A stretch of DNA of 64,000 nt from Pyrrhosoma nymphula (GCA_963573305.1 OY754329.1:50869483-50933482); one strand, 5' to 3'; numbered from the stretch's first letter, positions 10,578 to 21,944 are shown. The notes: generated from the letters alone by a model not told the origin. Program-made: numbers and translations.

Positions 10578-10787
10578 TACAGCTCTCGCGAAAGCTTATG
10601 GCGTTCGGATGCGCGGCGTTTGTGTTGCCCGCGTCATACAAATTCCATTTTTTGAAATGCACTCGTTCATGACACATGCCTTCGCTTTCCCCTACGCCCC
10701 TTTCCCCTACCCCTTCCACCAAACTTGACCCCTCCACGACGTCTTCTTCTGCGCATCCGAACGCCATAAGCTTTCGCGAGAGCTGTA
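10578..10787. mobile_element. Short MITE with perfect 35-bp TIRs flanked by TA
   Basis: Positions 10580-10614 and 10751-10785 are exact 35-nt reverse complements, starting CAGCTCTCGCGAAAGCTTAT. They are flanked directly by TA at 10578-10579 and 10786-10787. The 206-bp element has no coding capacity. A TA target duplication fits the Tc1/mariner superfamily. Zero mismatches between the arms suggests recent mobilisation or gene conversion. Confidence 0.8.
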
Positions 10788-10949
10788 TGGCGGTCGTTCT
10801 AATAACATTACATATGAGAAAGTTTGATTTTTTCACTGTGGCGCATATATAGCTCAACTCGTTTTATCACTAAAATTAAGCTGCTCAGATCACCAGGATC
10901 ATCGTCTAGAATTGATCCTAGGACTTCTTTCTTCTCGTGCTCCGATTTC

Positions 10950-11120
10950 ACTAATATGTACCAGGTTTCTGACCCACGCAACTCTATGCCCTATTTCGAA
11001 ACGTTTGCATGTAATTTTTGTGAGAGTTCCGTCTCCAGTGCCGGCGGGAATGCAGTGTCGGGAGGCCCGGACGATCCCCACGCTGAACTCCAATTCCCTC
11101 GAATCCTCTTCCTTTCCTCC
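10950..11120. repeat. Isolated unit of the ~180-bp repeat family
   Basis: Contains ACCAGGTTTCTGACCCACG, GTGAGAGTTCCGTCTCCAGT, GCCGGCGGGAATGC and GGAGGCCCGGACGATCCCC in the same order as units of the 7670-8720 array. Confidence 0.65.
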
Positions 11121-12740
11121 TCCTCCAGTCTTTCGAGACCTCTCTAACCCTCCCTCCCTCCCCCCAGCGACTCCCACCACGCTTCGCCGATCATCTCGTT
11201 TACGGCGGCCGAGTTCAGACGGTTAGAGGGGGAGGAGAGGGTGGCCAGGGGAGGGAGAGGGGGAGGATTTTGAGACCTGAGGCCGAGGAAATGAGATTCC
11301 GACTCATTCGGTTCCGAACGAATAACTTAAAGAGGCTCCCTCGTATTTACCTGCTGCAGGGGAAGGTAGACCGAGTCCCAAGTGGGGAAGATATTTGCTG
11401 TGGGGATGGACGGGAGAAAGGTATTCGGTATGCAGTCATCTTCCTCTTTCCTCCACTTTCAGTGTCCGAAACCTCTTTCCCACGGTGAGATTGTTTTCCG
11501 TCTTTGGCTCAAGAAAATCATTGAGATAAACTGTGCAATAATTTTGATTGAAACAGGATGCAGATTTAAGCTCGGTTGGGTTTAATTTGAATTAACTTGG
11601 ACGAATCAGTTTCTTTCCAAACCCTTGTTCAATCACTAACTCTAAAAAATAAAGCCTATCGGTATGGTATGGCATTAACCAATCTGAGTCGGGGCTCGTG
11701 CCACCTGCGTAGTGATATGTTGTTTTTTTTAATGGCAGGCTGCGACCTTTTAATTCACGCTCAAGTCTGGAAAAAATACAGTGACGGCTACTTGTTAGAG
11801 GTGATAAATAACTTAAATTATTTGCTACTTGCTACTCCCGTTACAAATGATTGGCGCTATTGCTTGTACTAATTCTCATTCTATTTGAATTCTCGAAAGC
11901 AAAGGAACAGTTTTTCAATCGCCGAATGATTAGTAATCAATATTCCGTGACTATATGAAAGCGCCAGTGAAGTAGTGATTCAAGTCTAAAGGTTTGACCG
12001 CAAGAGACCAGTGCTCAATTGTATTACTTCTCGTCCAATATTGATCGCCAAAAATTCTTGAAAAGTCTCTATCAAATGCTGCAGCCTGGAGGCAGCCCTA
12101 TTAGTGCATGGCTTCCCCCACTACATGTTAGGTCCCTGGGGTAGGTTCATTCTATTTGAATCACTTAAAGATTTGAAGCCAGTTGCCATTGAATGCGTTT
12201 TTTTTTCTTTTTCTTTAATAATTTAAGAAACGCTAGTGGCTTTTGGCTGATCATTTATCACTACTGAAAATTGTACTGATTTTAAAACCTATATTCTGGT
12301 GATTATTAATATGAATAGAAAATTAAGAAAAGCAAAATTCTGCAGTAAGAGAGGAACAGAGGGAGCTGCTGGAAGGTATTGTGAGGCAGTCGGTGGGCAG
12401 AGCTGTTAGTTGGAGGAGATGGAATGGCTGAGGACCGTGATTAGGTGTTGAGGGGAATACAGGTAGAATTAGCCCATCTCTTTACTGTTTCGCCTCTCTT
12501 TTCTGATAGGCTGGCATTTATCAAAACATACCTTTTATCAGTAACATGCCCATCCAAATTCCGGTTACTCACATTCTAACTGAAGTGCATATAATGAAAT
12601 ACAGGGTTACAAGTTGCAGAGTTAGTAGAGTTCGTATTCCCGTCGTTTCTAGTGAATTATTTACAACTAATTTACGATACCTGCGAGAAATTAATTGACC
12701 TATGTGTGCCCACGTGATCGGTCCAAATAATAGAAGAGAT
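11121..12740. other. No gene seen
   Basis: Begins with a C/T-rich then G-rich block (11140-11275) and continues as AT-rich DNA. Frames such as 11597-11872 have no recognisable domain. Confidence 0.45.
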
Positions 12741-12744
12741 TTGA

Positions 12745-13070
12745 GTAGATTGAGGTGCTAGTGAGAGGAATAACGGAGAAAGTGTATTGGACGAAATGGG
12801 TGACGAACTATGGAATCCTTGGTATGGTGGGAGAAGGAAGGAAATTAATGGAAGAGATAAGGAGACAGAGCTGGTGAGTAGAAAAAGTAATTACTGTAAC
12901 GAATGCTGCAGGCCGTCACTGAGGGTAGAATTCTGTAGAAATTGTGGGGAAAGGATAGGCAAGTTTGAGCAGTGAGGTAAAAATATGCTGAGCTGAAGAA
13001 ATAAATAAGGCGAGAAAGAGACGCTTGAAGATGCACTAAGAGAGTAGGAACTGCCCATCAACAACCAACC
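12745..13070 (+). pseudogene. RTE-like retrotransposon ORF2, C-terminal fragment
   Basis: Plus-strand frames read VTNYGILGMVGEGRKLMEEI, the ending block of RTE-type ORF2 (family pattern VTNEEVL..GE.RKLM.EI). The region closes with a short tail around RRLKMH. Homologous endings occur at 14230-14640, 20165-20740, 49545-50130, 50530-50850 and 59930-60210. Frameshifted, dead, without the RT palm. Confidence 0.65.
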
Positions 13071-13867
13071 ATAACATGTAGTTTCCATAACCGCTATAAT
13101 AATAATGTGCTTAATGCCCAATTATGTGATATACGGAATATCATGCAATCTGCGAAGCAATTGCAATATGCGATATCGTGTGGTACAAAGGCTACAAGCT
13201 GATTCTTGCCACGTTCACCAATGAAAAACTTTGCTCTACATTTCCGTCGAAATGCCTGATTGACGATACATTTGCGATATCGTTTCCATTTCGTATCACA
13301 ATATTGAAAATCCTAAGTGACGCTGCTTTAATCGAGCATCACCAACCTGCAAACGTGTCGATACACGCTCAAGAATCGCGGTATTTTTCCTTGATGCTTC
13401 CACTTCTCATGCCTCCGGTACCCCGCCCTCCTTTTTTCCGCCTTCTCACACCTACCCGATCATTTTCGCCCCCCTACGGTGCGGCCTGCGGGCGTTAGGA
13501 TGGGGGGAGGGAGGCGATGAGGAGGTGGGAGGACGAAGGGCAGAAGGAGAGTGGGGGCGGCGAGGAAGGTCTGTCTCCCCCCCCCGAATCCACCTGCCCT
13601 CCTTCCGGCCCCTCGTGCAATTTTGGAGTGGATCAGGTGAGAGAAGACAGCACGTGGGAATAGGAATGATATTTCACGGAATCGGAACACTCTTCTGCTC
13701 TCTCTTTCTGTCTCTGCTTGCGTTCTAATACACATTGCACTTTAAGACTTAAATGAAATAGATCTGTCCTCTAGTTGGTAGATTGAACAACAAGAGAGAA
13801 ATATTTATTTTTATTATGAGAGTGATCTCATGGTTAAGGTGTTTTTAAATGGAAATTAGTGATGATC
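13071..13867. other. No gene seen; GC-rich block at 13420-13640
   Basis: AT-rich flanks around a GC-rich, partly purine/pyrimidine-biased block. Low-complexity frames here have no domain. Confidence 0.45.
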
Positions 13868-14208
13868 CTATAGATCGGAGGTTCTCAAAGGGTGTACCTC
13901 GGCAAAGCGGTAGGCCGAGAAATTGCTGGACTGTGCCGTGAAAAAAGTATTGGGAAAGTGCGAATACGTAAAAACTGGCTTGTGTATTAAATATTTTAGT
14001 AGCATTATTTGCTAATTTTAGAGAACTAAAAATTCAAGTGGTTCATATACCCTCTGCTAGCGTTCTTGATCTTTCGGGTCTGCTCCCTAGCGTTCGAAAT
14101 TCCTCTAAATTGGGCATGGTTGCTTCTACATGAGGGATGTGCTGCTACATTCCGCTCGACGAAATAGTGTGCCGCAAACCTAAATGTTTGAGAACCCATG
14201 GTTTAGAT
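13868..14208. mobile_element. hAT-like MITE (GGTTCTCAAA ends)
   Basis: The left end at 13876 carries GGTTCTCAAAGGGTGTACCT and the right end at about 14187-14200 carries TTTGAGAACCCATG, its inverted counterpart. Internal GGTAGGCCGAG and GTGTGCCGCAAACC fit the common animal hAT MITE layout of CAGTGGTTCTCAAA ends with GTGTGCCG subterminals. Flanking 8-mers CTATAGAT and GTTTAGAT match at 6 of 8 positions, consistent with an aged 8-bp TSD. About 325 bp, non-coding. Confidence 0.65.
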
Positions 14209-14229
14209 TTTCCCTGCTACAGACCTATA

Positions 14230-14640
14230 TCTACCGATAAAATTTCTTTCCTCACCTCAACTTTCGTTTTTCCTGTCTTAATCCCATTCATTAAACCTAA
14301 TATATGCCTTCCCCTTCCCCACTTACCCAACATCCACCCCTCTCTCGCGGCCTTCTGCATCCCTTCGCCCCTCATTACCTCTTACAACCTCCTAATCTGC
14401 CTCCTCCAAAACTTCTCTAGCATTTTCCTTTCCTCATTCACCATGCCAAGGACTTCCTCGTTCGTTTTTCTGTCCGTCCATCGCACTTTCTCCGTTCTCC
14501 TCCTCACCCTCATCTCAAACGCCTGCAGAGCATTCTCGCCATCTTTCCTTGGAGCTCAAGATTCTGCACCTACAAACAACGCTGCATCTACATAGAACGC
14601 TGCACTCCATGCTAAACTCTTCGCTAGCTTCCTAGAGGCT
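14230..14640 (-). pseudogene. RTE-like retrotransposon ORF2, C-terminal fragment
   Basis: The reverse strand reads LQAFEMRVRRRTEKVRWTDR then KTNEEVLGMVNEERKMLEKF and IRRL, the classical RTE-clade ending. It continues toward GRHILGLMNGIKTGKT near 14260-14300 after a stop. This gives orientation and clade. It begins close to the right end of the neighbouring hAT MITE. Confidence 0.75.
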
Positions 14641-15590
14641 GGAGAAATGTCATTTACGCGAAATAAACTCAATGCAATAGAAAGCCGCGCACTTCGTGAA
14701 AAACTGCTGCGAGCGAGCAGTGCTCATGGGAGGATTAGGTTTAGAGCTCTTAGAGACAAGAGCAGAGTGAGCTTATGCCCTATCCCCGCAGTGGAGGCGA
14801 AGCGTGCCCGTTTCATGGCGCCATATTGGCATCAATGTCAAGCGAGTTGCATAGCTTCCGGACTTCACTGGTCTCGCCCGTCCTACTTGCTGCCGGAGAA
14901 ACAGCCCCGAAAAAATATATTTTTTAAATGTTTCTATTTTCTATAACCAAGGATTGGAAAGAGGGCAGAGGAAAATCACTTCGTGGAATGCGCCATACTA
15001 GAAGGTTATTCAAGATCGAGACCAAAAGTACTATAAAAATTACAAGCACATGTTTTCTCCGTCATAAAATTTTTCTTCACCTGTTAAACCTCTAGGTATT
15101 TTTTTCCACCTTCCAGGCGCAGTAATTTTGCTGCAATGAGCATTCGCCACCGGCTGGTATACGAGCTCGACTGCCTTTCCCCTGACATTCCTAGCACTTG
15201 TATACGACGCAACCCGCACCGCATTTATGCCAATACGGCAATGTGAAATTGGCACGCCTTCAACGAATCAAGATTATTCAACGAATTTTGAGGATACGGG
15301 GACTAGCCACGATATTACCCTTACGGAGTCACCCGCAAGTGCTCACAAGTGCGAAATTTCACAGAGGAAAGAAGGTGTTTCGAGTCCCAGTCAAGGCGAA
15401 TGATGTTTCCTCTTTGGAATTTCGCACTTACGATTATTCAAAATATGTGAATTTCGTATTATTTCGTTTTTTCTTATGATTTTCATCTATCTTTTTATTT
15501 TCATTTAAACAGCGTAGGCGATACATCTTAGGGACGTGATATAGTGGACTTTTTTTTCTGACCCTGAGTGGAATTTTCTGACCCTGAATT
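14641..15590. other. No recognised gene
   Basis: A plus frame at 14647-14946 (about 99 codons, Arg/Ala-rich) and others have no domain I recognise. There is a short direct duplication of TTTTCTGACCCTGA near 15554-15587. Confidence 0.4.
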
Positions 15591-15810
15591 AATGTAGGTG
15601 TGTAGTTTGAGCAAGATTTTTTCATAGTCAAAATGGGGGGCATATTGGTACTTTATTTTTTAATTTAAAAATCTGTAAGAAGTATGGAGAAAATATAATG
15701 CCGCAGAAATATGGTTAAATATGATAAAATTTCTCAGTAATTAAAAAAATATATATTAAATAAATATTCTACATAAGTCTCTAACTTGACTCATTTTTTA
15801 GCGCCGTAAA
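15591..15810 (+). mobile_element. TTAA-type MITE copy C, left part (split by a later insertion)
   Basis: Aligns with 36259-36470. Shared words are GTAGTTTGAGCAAGA, CATAGTCAAAATGG, TCTGTAAGAAGTA, TTCTCAGTAATTAAA and TCTCTAACTTGACTCATTTT. The sequence stops matching at CGCCGTAAAA, where the ATAGA tail of a minus-strand retrotransposon starts. The remaining right part resumes at 19528. Confidence 0.75.
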
Positions 15811-15836
15811 ATAGAATAGAATAGAATAGAATAGAA
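15811..15836 (-). repeat. Pentanucleotide tail (ATAGA)n
   Basis: Five consecutive ATAGA units mark the 3' terminus of the minus-strand retrotransposon. Confidence 0.85.
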
Positions 15837-15899
15837 TTTTATTGTTCGAGGACTAGTGTCCTATGGTACAGGATTACAATTTAACCTTTTTGGTTTTGG

Positions 15900-16410
15900 T
15901 GCAGCGAATAGACAATATACCAATCATTTGAATTTCATACGTGTAAATTACATGCCAATAGAAACATGCGTAGATATTCATACAAGAGAATACATATGTA
16001 AGCATAGACAAAATTCCAATTGCATGACAGTGAAAACATGCATAGGTATTTATACAAGATTATACACAAGGGAAAAAAATACAAAATATAAATTATACAT
16101 CTCTTCTGTAGCTATATACATAAACATGTGCGATATATGTATATACATACATACATATACACTTATATATATGCACACTTTGTTATTATTATGCTTTGGA
16201 CAAGAAGCCAAATCATTTTTCATTAGGTTTGCACAAAAAGTACACACATACAAGAGTATACACATATAAAAATAGACAAAATATAAATTATACACATCTT
16301 CGGTAAATAAATAGTTACACATATACCTACATAATATATATACACTTATTATTATGCATTGGACAACGAACCAAATCGTTTTTCATTTAGGTTTGCAGAG
16401 AAAGTTTGAT
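15900..16410 (-). repeat. Tandem duplications in the retrotransposon 3' UTR
   Basis: Two related copies of about 130-160 bp lie at 16080-16240 and 16275-16410. Both start ACAAAATATAAATTATACA and share TTATTATGC.TTGGACAA and CCAAATC.TTTTTCATT. Smaller repeats around GAAACATGC.TAG.TATT occur at 15960-15990 and 16030-16060. AT-rich with TATACATA runs; non-coding. Confidence 0.65.
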
Positions 16411-16611
16411 ATAACTGAGCTGTCATAAGCCTTTTAAACTGGTAAATGTTATTAACTTTAACAATGAAATCAGGGATATCATTCCATATTTTCATTGATG
16501 TATTTAGGGGGGATTGCAGGAACGAGTTTGTTCTGCCTTTTGGTATTTTAAAACGTCTCCGCGCCCTACAACCCTGTTACAATTGCTAATGTTGACCATT
16601 ATTCTTTCATA

Positions 16612-18330
16612 TCAATAATCAGGAGTTTTGCTTGACAATAAATTAAACATAAAAATAGAATACTGTAACCTTTTTCGTTCTTCAAGTTTTAGCCACTCGA
16701 TCTTTAAGTAATAAGGCGTTATGTGTTCATGTAATGCCACATTAAATATAAATCTTACACAAGCATTTAACAATATCTGCATTTTATTGGACAATTCATT
16801 AGTTAAATCGGACATTACTAGCGAGCAATACTGAATATGAGGAAGGTACAATGATTGAATCAACTTTTTGCGCAATTCAAGAGGTATTAAATGCTTAAAA
16901 TGCTTAAGCTGTTCCAACGTTTTATAACACTTATTTGAAATATGTGCTACTTGTTCCTCCCAAGTGAGTGCATTGTTAAGAGTAACTCCTAAGTTTTTAA
17001 CAGACTGAGAGTATTGAATTTCATTGCCATCAACACAAATTTTAGGTAATGCATCAAAATTAAGTTTGTTAATAAATTGTGGGACGCCAATTATAATCCC
17101 TTTCGTTTTCAGAGGATTAATTTTCAACAAATTTTCACGGGACCAATTACAAATCCGGCTGATATCGTCATTTACTTTTTCAATGCCGTCAAGCAGGTGT
17201 GTTGGTTGGCAGCGGAGATATATTTGTAAATCATCCGCATATAATTGATACATAGAATGAATTAAGGAACAAGGCAAATCCCTAATAAAAATCGTGAAAA
17301 GTAGGGGGCCAAGGATTGACCCCTGCGGCACACCACAAGATACATTCGAGAAACTGGAGGGTTGGCCATCACTGCCTTTAACTGCTTGTTTTCTCTCTGA
17401 CAAATAAGATTTAAACCATTTAAGAACAGGGATAGAGAATCTAAGTTTTTTCATTTTGAGGAGGAGGAGGTCATGATTGACATAGTCAAAGGCCTTGCTA
17501 AAGTCAAAGAGTACCAAAATAGTAACTTCCTTATTGTCTTTACCGACACGGATATCTTCTGTTACTCTTATGAGAGCAGTCTGAGTACTGTGGGTGCTGC
17601 GAAAACCAGATTGATGTTTATCGATAAGATTCCTTTCTGCTAAAAATTAAATTGTTGAGTTGTACACAAACCTTTCTAGTGGCTTAGATAAAGTAAACAA
17701 CAAAGATATAGGGCGAAAGTGAGAGAGTTCAGTGGGGTTGTGATTTTTTTAAATAGGTTTGATTACAGCCGTTTTCCAGCTGAAGGGAAAGGATGAATAG
17801 TTTAGTGAACAATTATAAATATCTAAAATCACTGGGAAAACCACTGGCAGAATATTTTTTAGCGTTTTGTTGTCTAACCCATCTATTCCGGCTGAATTTG
17901 ATTTGATGCAACGAAGATAATTCAACATGAGTTCAGGAGTAAAATAAGGAAAATAAAAGAGGTTATCACCGAACTCCTGATTATCTCTTGGGTTAGTATA
18001 GTTGGAAACTAAGGGGCTTGGACCTGTCCCTAACAGTCTGGAGGAGCTGGTGTTAAGTGAGTTAAGAAAATATGTGTTTAACTCCTCAGCAGAAAAATTC
18101 AGTTTTTCATTTTCTTTTCGAGTCTTAACTAGCCCTAGCCGTCGAGTATCATTCCAGATTGTCCTTGAATCCCATTTATTAGAAAAGCATCGATTACAAT
18201 ACTCGCTCTTCGTCTTTTTCATAAGACCTAAGGTCGCATTCCTCAGACTTTTATACCCATGGTAAAGTTCTACAGTTTTATTTCTTTTAAATTTATTTCT
18301 GGCATGTCCTTGATATCTGGAGTCACCCAT
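16612..18330 (-). pseudogene. Reverse transcriptase of the CR1/L2-like element
   Basis: The N-terminal part (17749-18330) ends with SNSAGIDGLDNKTLKNILP, RT motif 1, and SWKTAVIKPI, motif 2. A shifted stretch (17520-17750) gives FRPISLLFTLSKPLE and HQSGFRSTHSTQTAL. A long open frame (16612-17517, 301 codons) holds FDFSKAFD (first catalytic Asp at residue 5), VPQGSILGPLL (63-73) and the catalytic YADD (93-96). The thumb region NLGVTLNNALTWEEQVAHIS and a C-terminal LKLEERKRLQYSIFMFNLL follow. The palm motifs are intact. One stop near 17650 and a frameshift near 17750 break the ORF. Confidence 0.93.
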
Positions 18331-19261
18331 GGAATAGGATTTCTCTTAGGCAGTATCTTTCTTAAAGGGGCATGCTTTTCTAGCAGTTTATCCACATTGG
18401 ATATGAATATGTTCAATTTATCATCAACTGTGTGGACAGACAGAAAATTGTCCCAAGAAAGACCATCAAAATCCTCTTGAAACTTCATCAAATCGAAATT
18501 TCTGAAATCACGAGAGAATATAGCATTGATTTTATTTCTAGGAATGCTAAATCTAAATTTGACATATATCAAGTCATGGTTAGAAAGAAATGGAATAGAA
18601 TATTGACAATAATCAGTAACTTTAGATAAGTCATCAACAATAAATAAGTCTAATAAAGTGCTAGTGGAAGGGAGGTGATGGGTAGGTTGCAGCGGTACAA
18701 TCGACATATTGCAACGGTAACAAAGGTCATTAATATATTTGCTATCGTGCGTGACTTTAAGCAAGTCAGAGTTTAAGTCACCGCACACAATTACATTTTT
18801 ATAAGGGGGAGTATACTATACAGCGTTGACTCAAAGTGGTCATTAAGATAACCAACTTTAGGAGGTCTATAGACTACTGCCACTACAGCTTTACCAAATT
18901 TACAAGATAATTCTACAAACAGGAATTCAGGTTTAAAATTTTCACTGAAGCTAGATAGCACCTTACAACTAAAATGATTTCTTATAAATAAACATACACC
19001 ACCACCGGTTCTGACTGAACGATCGTTTCGAATCAATGAAAACTGGTCCAAGTTCACGTATTGATTCGAGATTGAAGGTTTTAGCCAGGTTTCAGATACT
19101 GCAATAACATGATAATTGTTGCATGAAAAATAACTTCGGAATTCGTCAATATGAGCTGATAATGATTGAGCGTTGACATGGCAAATATTCAAGGTCGAGC
19201 TTAAAAGACCTTCGCGTGAAAAGTGCATACTAGTAACACTATCACCACTGATAGCACCCAC
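18270..19261 (-). pseudogene. APE-type endonuclease of the CR1/L2-like element
   Basis: Two overlapping-frame pieces. The first (18791-19261) carries HVNAQSL near residue 28, AVSETWL with the metal-binding Glu at residue 57, and GGGVCLFIRN from residue 86. The second (18270-18788) carries CGDLNSDLL at residues 2-10 and STLLDLFIVDD. It ends the fold with LSNHDLI at residues 68-74, where the canonical SDH triad reads SNH: Asp replaced by Asn. The domain would nick the target for priming. One frameshift near 18790 and the D-to-N change make it inactive. Confidence 0.9.
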
Positions 19262-19306
19262 AGCCGAATAACCATGCCTTAAGTCATTTGAACTGTCCAG
19301 TAATTG

Positions 19307-19500
19307 TTATTCAAGGCTACGAAGATCGTCATCTGTTTTGAAGACGAGCCTCTTACTTCCATCTTCCACTCTACCAAAGATTCTCCCACCTTTGATCCAT
19401 ACATATTTGAGTTTTCCTTCTTACTTTAAATCTCTAGCTTTGGCGTATAGCTTGCGAAAGTTCAGGTGATGAGTCAGAGCAAAGTCACAGGCGTCTGCTC
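19307..19500 (-). pseudogene. ORF1 C-terminus of the CR1/L2-like element
   Basis: The reverse strand reads FALTHHLNFRKLYAKARDLK, a stop, then GKLKYVWIKGGRIFGRVEDG and KRLVFKTDDDLRSLE before a TAA at 19307-19309. This is the C-terminal pattern of the FP25K-like ORF1 protein found upstream of ORF2 in several insect jockey/CR1/L2-group elements. Its position just before the endonuclease supports the call. The ORF1 start is missing, so the element is truncated here. Confidence 0.65.
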
Positions 19501-19527
19501 AGTACCAAAGCCGGAGAACAACGTACG

Positions 19528-19870
19528 GTGAAAACGCCTTCACAACAGAATATTTTTTTTGCGATTCCGTAAAATTACTGCGGTGAAAAATTGATTGATT
19601 TATATAAATAAATGATAAAACATACAAACTACACATCGCTAGTTTTTTGCCGAAATCTAGGAGTTAGAATTTTTTTTTAATTTTCTCCCTCTAGAGGCTA
19701 CTGCTGTAATCTATGCCATGTAAAACAGCGTATATTTTTAGGAAAATTACTCGAAAATTAGTTCGGCAAGGGGTACATATTTTCATATAATTGGAAAGAT
19801 GAGTTTTTTTTCTGTAAAATGTGGCCAAACCCATCAAATTCTAGCTGAAGTGACTTGGTTTTCGGGTCTT
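19528..19870 (+). mobile_element. TTAA-type MITE copy C, right part
   Basis: Aligns with 36485-36815. Shared words are AAAATTACTGCGGTGA, GACGAAATCTAGG/GCCGAAATCTAGG, ATTCTCCCTCTA, CCATGTAAAACAGC, ATTGGAAAGATG and CATCAAATTCTAG. The terminal CTCAAACTACC seen in copy A is not recognisable here, so the right end is eroded or replaced. Confidence 0.75.
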
Positions 19871-20160
19871 CTTTCGCGTATTTCCGTATTCTCTAGACAA
19901 TATTTCGCCGGCGTTCCAGCAGGCTTCTTCAGGTCCGCTGAATAAGCCAGCTGGGACGAGAGCCAGCCTGCCATCCCGATATACATCGTGTTTTAAATTA
20001 AAGATTAATACAAATTGTCAATAGAAGCTGAGGAAATCAGACTGCTATGCATGCATTTCGGTTCATTCATTCATTATAGTGATCTACCGGTTAGAGGTAG
20101 GTTATGATGAAAGTCAGAGAATATCCAACGGACTCTTACTCGTGCCGTGCCCTTTCTACC
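19871..20160. other. Core-like fragment, then no gene
   Basis: The reverse complement of 19887-19937 contains CTGAAGAAGCCTGCTGGAAC and GCCGGCGAAATATTG, resembling the CTGA..GAAA core of the fold-back units but as a single copy. The rest holds nothing recognised. Confidence 0.4.
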
Positions 20161-20164
20161 TCTA

Positions 20165-20740
20165 GTATTTATTTCTTCATCTCAGCATAAGGCCTACCTT
20201 TCTTCATCCCGTCCATAAAACCTAATCTCTTTCTTCCCCTTCCCCGTTTACCCAACTTCCTACCTCTATCAAGGCCTTCAGCAAACCATCGCCCCTCATT
20301 ACCGCTTCCAGCCACCTACCCTGCCTTCCCTTAATCTCATGCATAAGTTTCCTCTCCTCGCTCACCATGTCAAGCACTTCCTCATTTGTCACGGAAAGTC
20401 CAACACACCTTCTCCATCCTCCTCCACACCCACATCTCGAAAGCCTTCAGCCTATTTTCGTCTTCCTTTCCCAAGGTCCACGTTTCTGCCCCATACAACG
20501 CCACACTCCATATCAAGCTCTTCATCAGCCTCTTTTTTACATCCTTACTTAAGGTCCCCGTCATCAGCTCCCTTCTATTATTGAACGCTTCCTTCGCTAG
20601 CGCTATTCTCCTCCTAATGTCTTTGCTACTATGTCCTGTTTCTTCCAGCGTACTACCCAAGTAATTAAATTGTTCTACTTGCTCCAGTTTGTGACTTCCT
20701 ACTCTTATCACCTCCCTACATTTCGGTTATCCAGGTGAAT
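20165..20740 (-). pseudogene. RTE-like retrotransposon ORF2, C-terminal fragment
   Basis: A 109-codon frame (20382-20711) reads EQFNYLGSTLEETGHSSKDI, then RIALAKEAFNNRRELMTGTL, SLIWSVALYGAETWTLGKED and AFEMWVWRRMEKV: RT thumb and C-terminal blocks of RTE-clade ORF2. A shifted continuation toward 20165 gives VTNEEVLDMVSEERKLMHEI and GFMDGMKKGRPYAEMKK. It is the longest of six such fragments in the window. The catalytic palm is absent. Confidence 0.9.
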
Positions 20741-21944
20741 ATCCACCGGGAGGATTTGGATGTCGTAAACACGTGCGTGTTGCCCGAGGCTCAGAGTCTA
20801 AGTCCAAGCCTGAGCTCAGTGTCATATCGCGGGATTAGGGCGAAGTGGACGCATTACTAGTTAATCTAGCTCGATGTGATTGTTCAGGAGACAACCAAAT
20901 TGAGGCACTTCATTGTGACGCTAGTTAAAGAGTCTTTCCCATATCGTATTCATATCAAAGGATATCTCTAAGCGATTTATCATATTAGATGAAGATTCAA
21001 TATAGCATTGCAATGAGTTCGACTATGTCAGGTGAGACTTCGTGGATCAGCATATCGATGAATAAATGAAGTAAAAACTTGGTAATGTGCAGTGAAACTC
21101 TTTTTAAACGGTGCTACGCATTACAACGCCTCAGCATCATTATCGGGAATAATGTGAACATTAATTTATTAGCATTACGATATTACATAAATAGCACTTA
21201 GCAGTGGTTGCACTGTAATTTTTCATAGCACTTCTCGATGAGCGGTAGAGTTTTGGACGATAAATAAACGAGATAACATTTGTGCTCTTGGAGAAAAGAG
21301 GAGAATATTAGCAGCCTAGAAAATAATGTGATATCGCAAAGGTTAGTGGCCCCTGATGATCATAGATTTCTCCAACATGGTCTGCCAAAGTAAGCCCATG
21401 GGATGTTAACATTCTAGTCGTGCTATCCGCTTCCGCTAGACCACCAGGAGAGTCGTCTATCTTTCGTTCTCCTCTCGTTGGAAGTCGGAAGTAAATTACG
21501 TGAGCAAATGTTAGACAATAAACAGGGGATAAATTCTGGTCTCTTCTTCTCGTCTCCCGATTTCATTCACGTACAAAAAGAATACATAATGAAATCTGAA
21601 TTTCACCCTTACCGAAACATATCGTAGAGGGGATGACTACCTTTTACTAGCACCCCAAGTGCGACACATTACTGTGAAATGGGAAGGAAATGGCAATTAT
21701 TTTAGCTTTTCGAACCTTTTGCATTGGGAAAAGAGATTAATAGATAGGGGATCTCGTGAAATGAGAAGAAGGGATAAGAGCAGTTGGAAGAGGAGACGGG
21801 GAGGAATTATTCTTGGACGGCATAAAGATAGGCAGAAGGTAAGAGCCTTAGAGAGTCTTCTTGGCGAGAGCTGAATCAACACCTATTACTAGTCTGCAAT
21901 ACGCACCTACGCTAGCGTCGCAGACACTACTTGTTAGTTTTGTT
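20741..21944. other. No gene seen
   Basis: No domain, tRNA or matching repeat copy found. Short frames such as 21659-21874 are Arg/Lys-rich and unsupported. Confidence 0.45.

Larger units (their letters stand above)
15811..19527 (-). mobile_element. CR1/L2-like non-LTR retrotransposon, 5'-truncated, nested in a MITE
   Basis: A minus-strand element of about 3.7 kb. Domain order from high to low coordinate is ORF1 C-terminus, APE endonuclease, reverse transcriptase, 3' UTR with internal duplications, and a tail of about five ATAGA units (15811-15836, read TTCTA on its own strand). It interrupts a MITE whose uninterrupted relative lies at 36259-36829. No exact TSD is clear; CCGTAAAA at the left and CGGTGAAAA at the right may be a decayed one. 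There are few lesions: three or four frameshifts or stops in about 2.7 kb of coding. Confidence 0.85.

Noticed and set aside
15856..16322. Small Tyr/His/Ile-rich ORFs on both strands
   Set aside because: They translate the TATACATA-rich 3' UTR repeats of the minus-strand retrotransposon.
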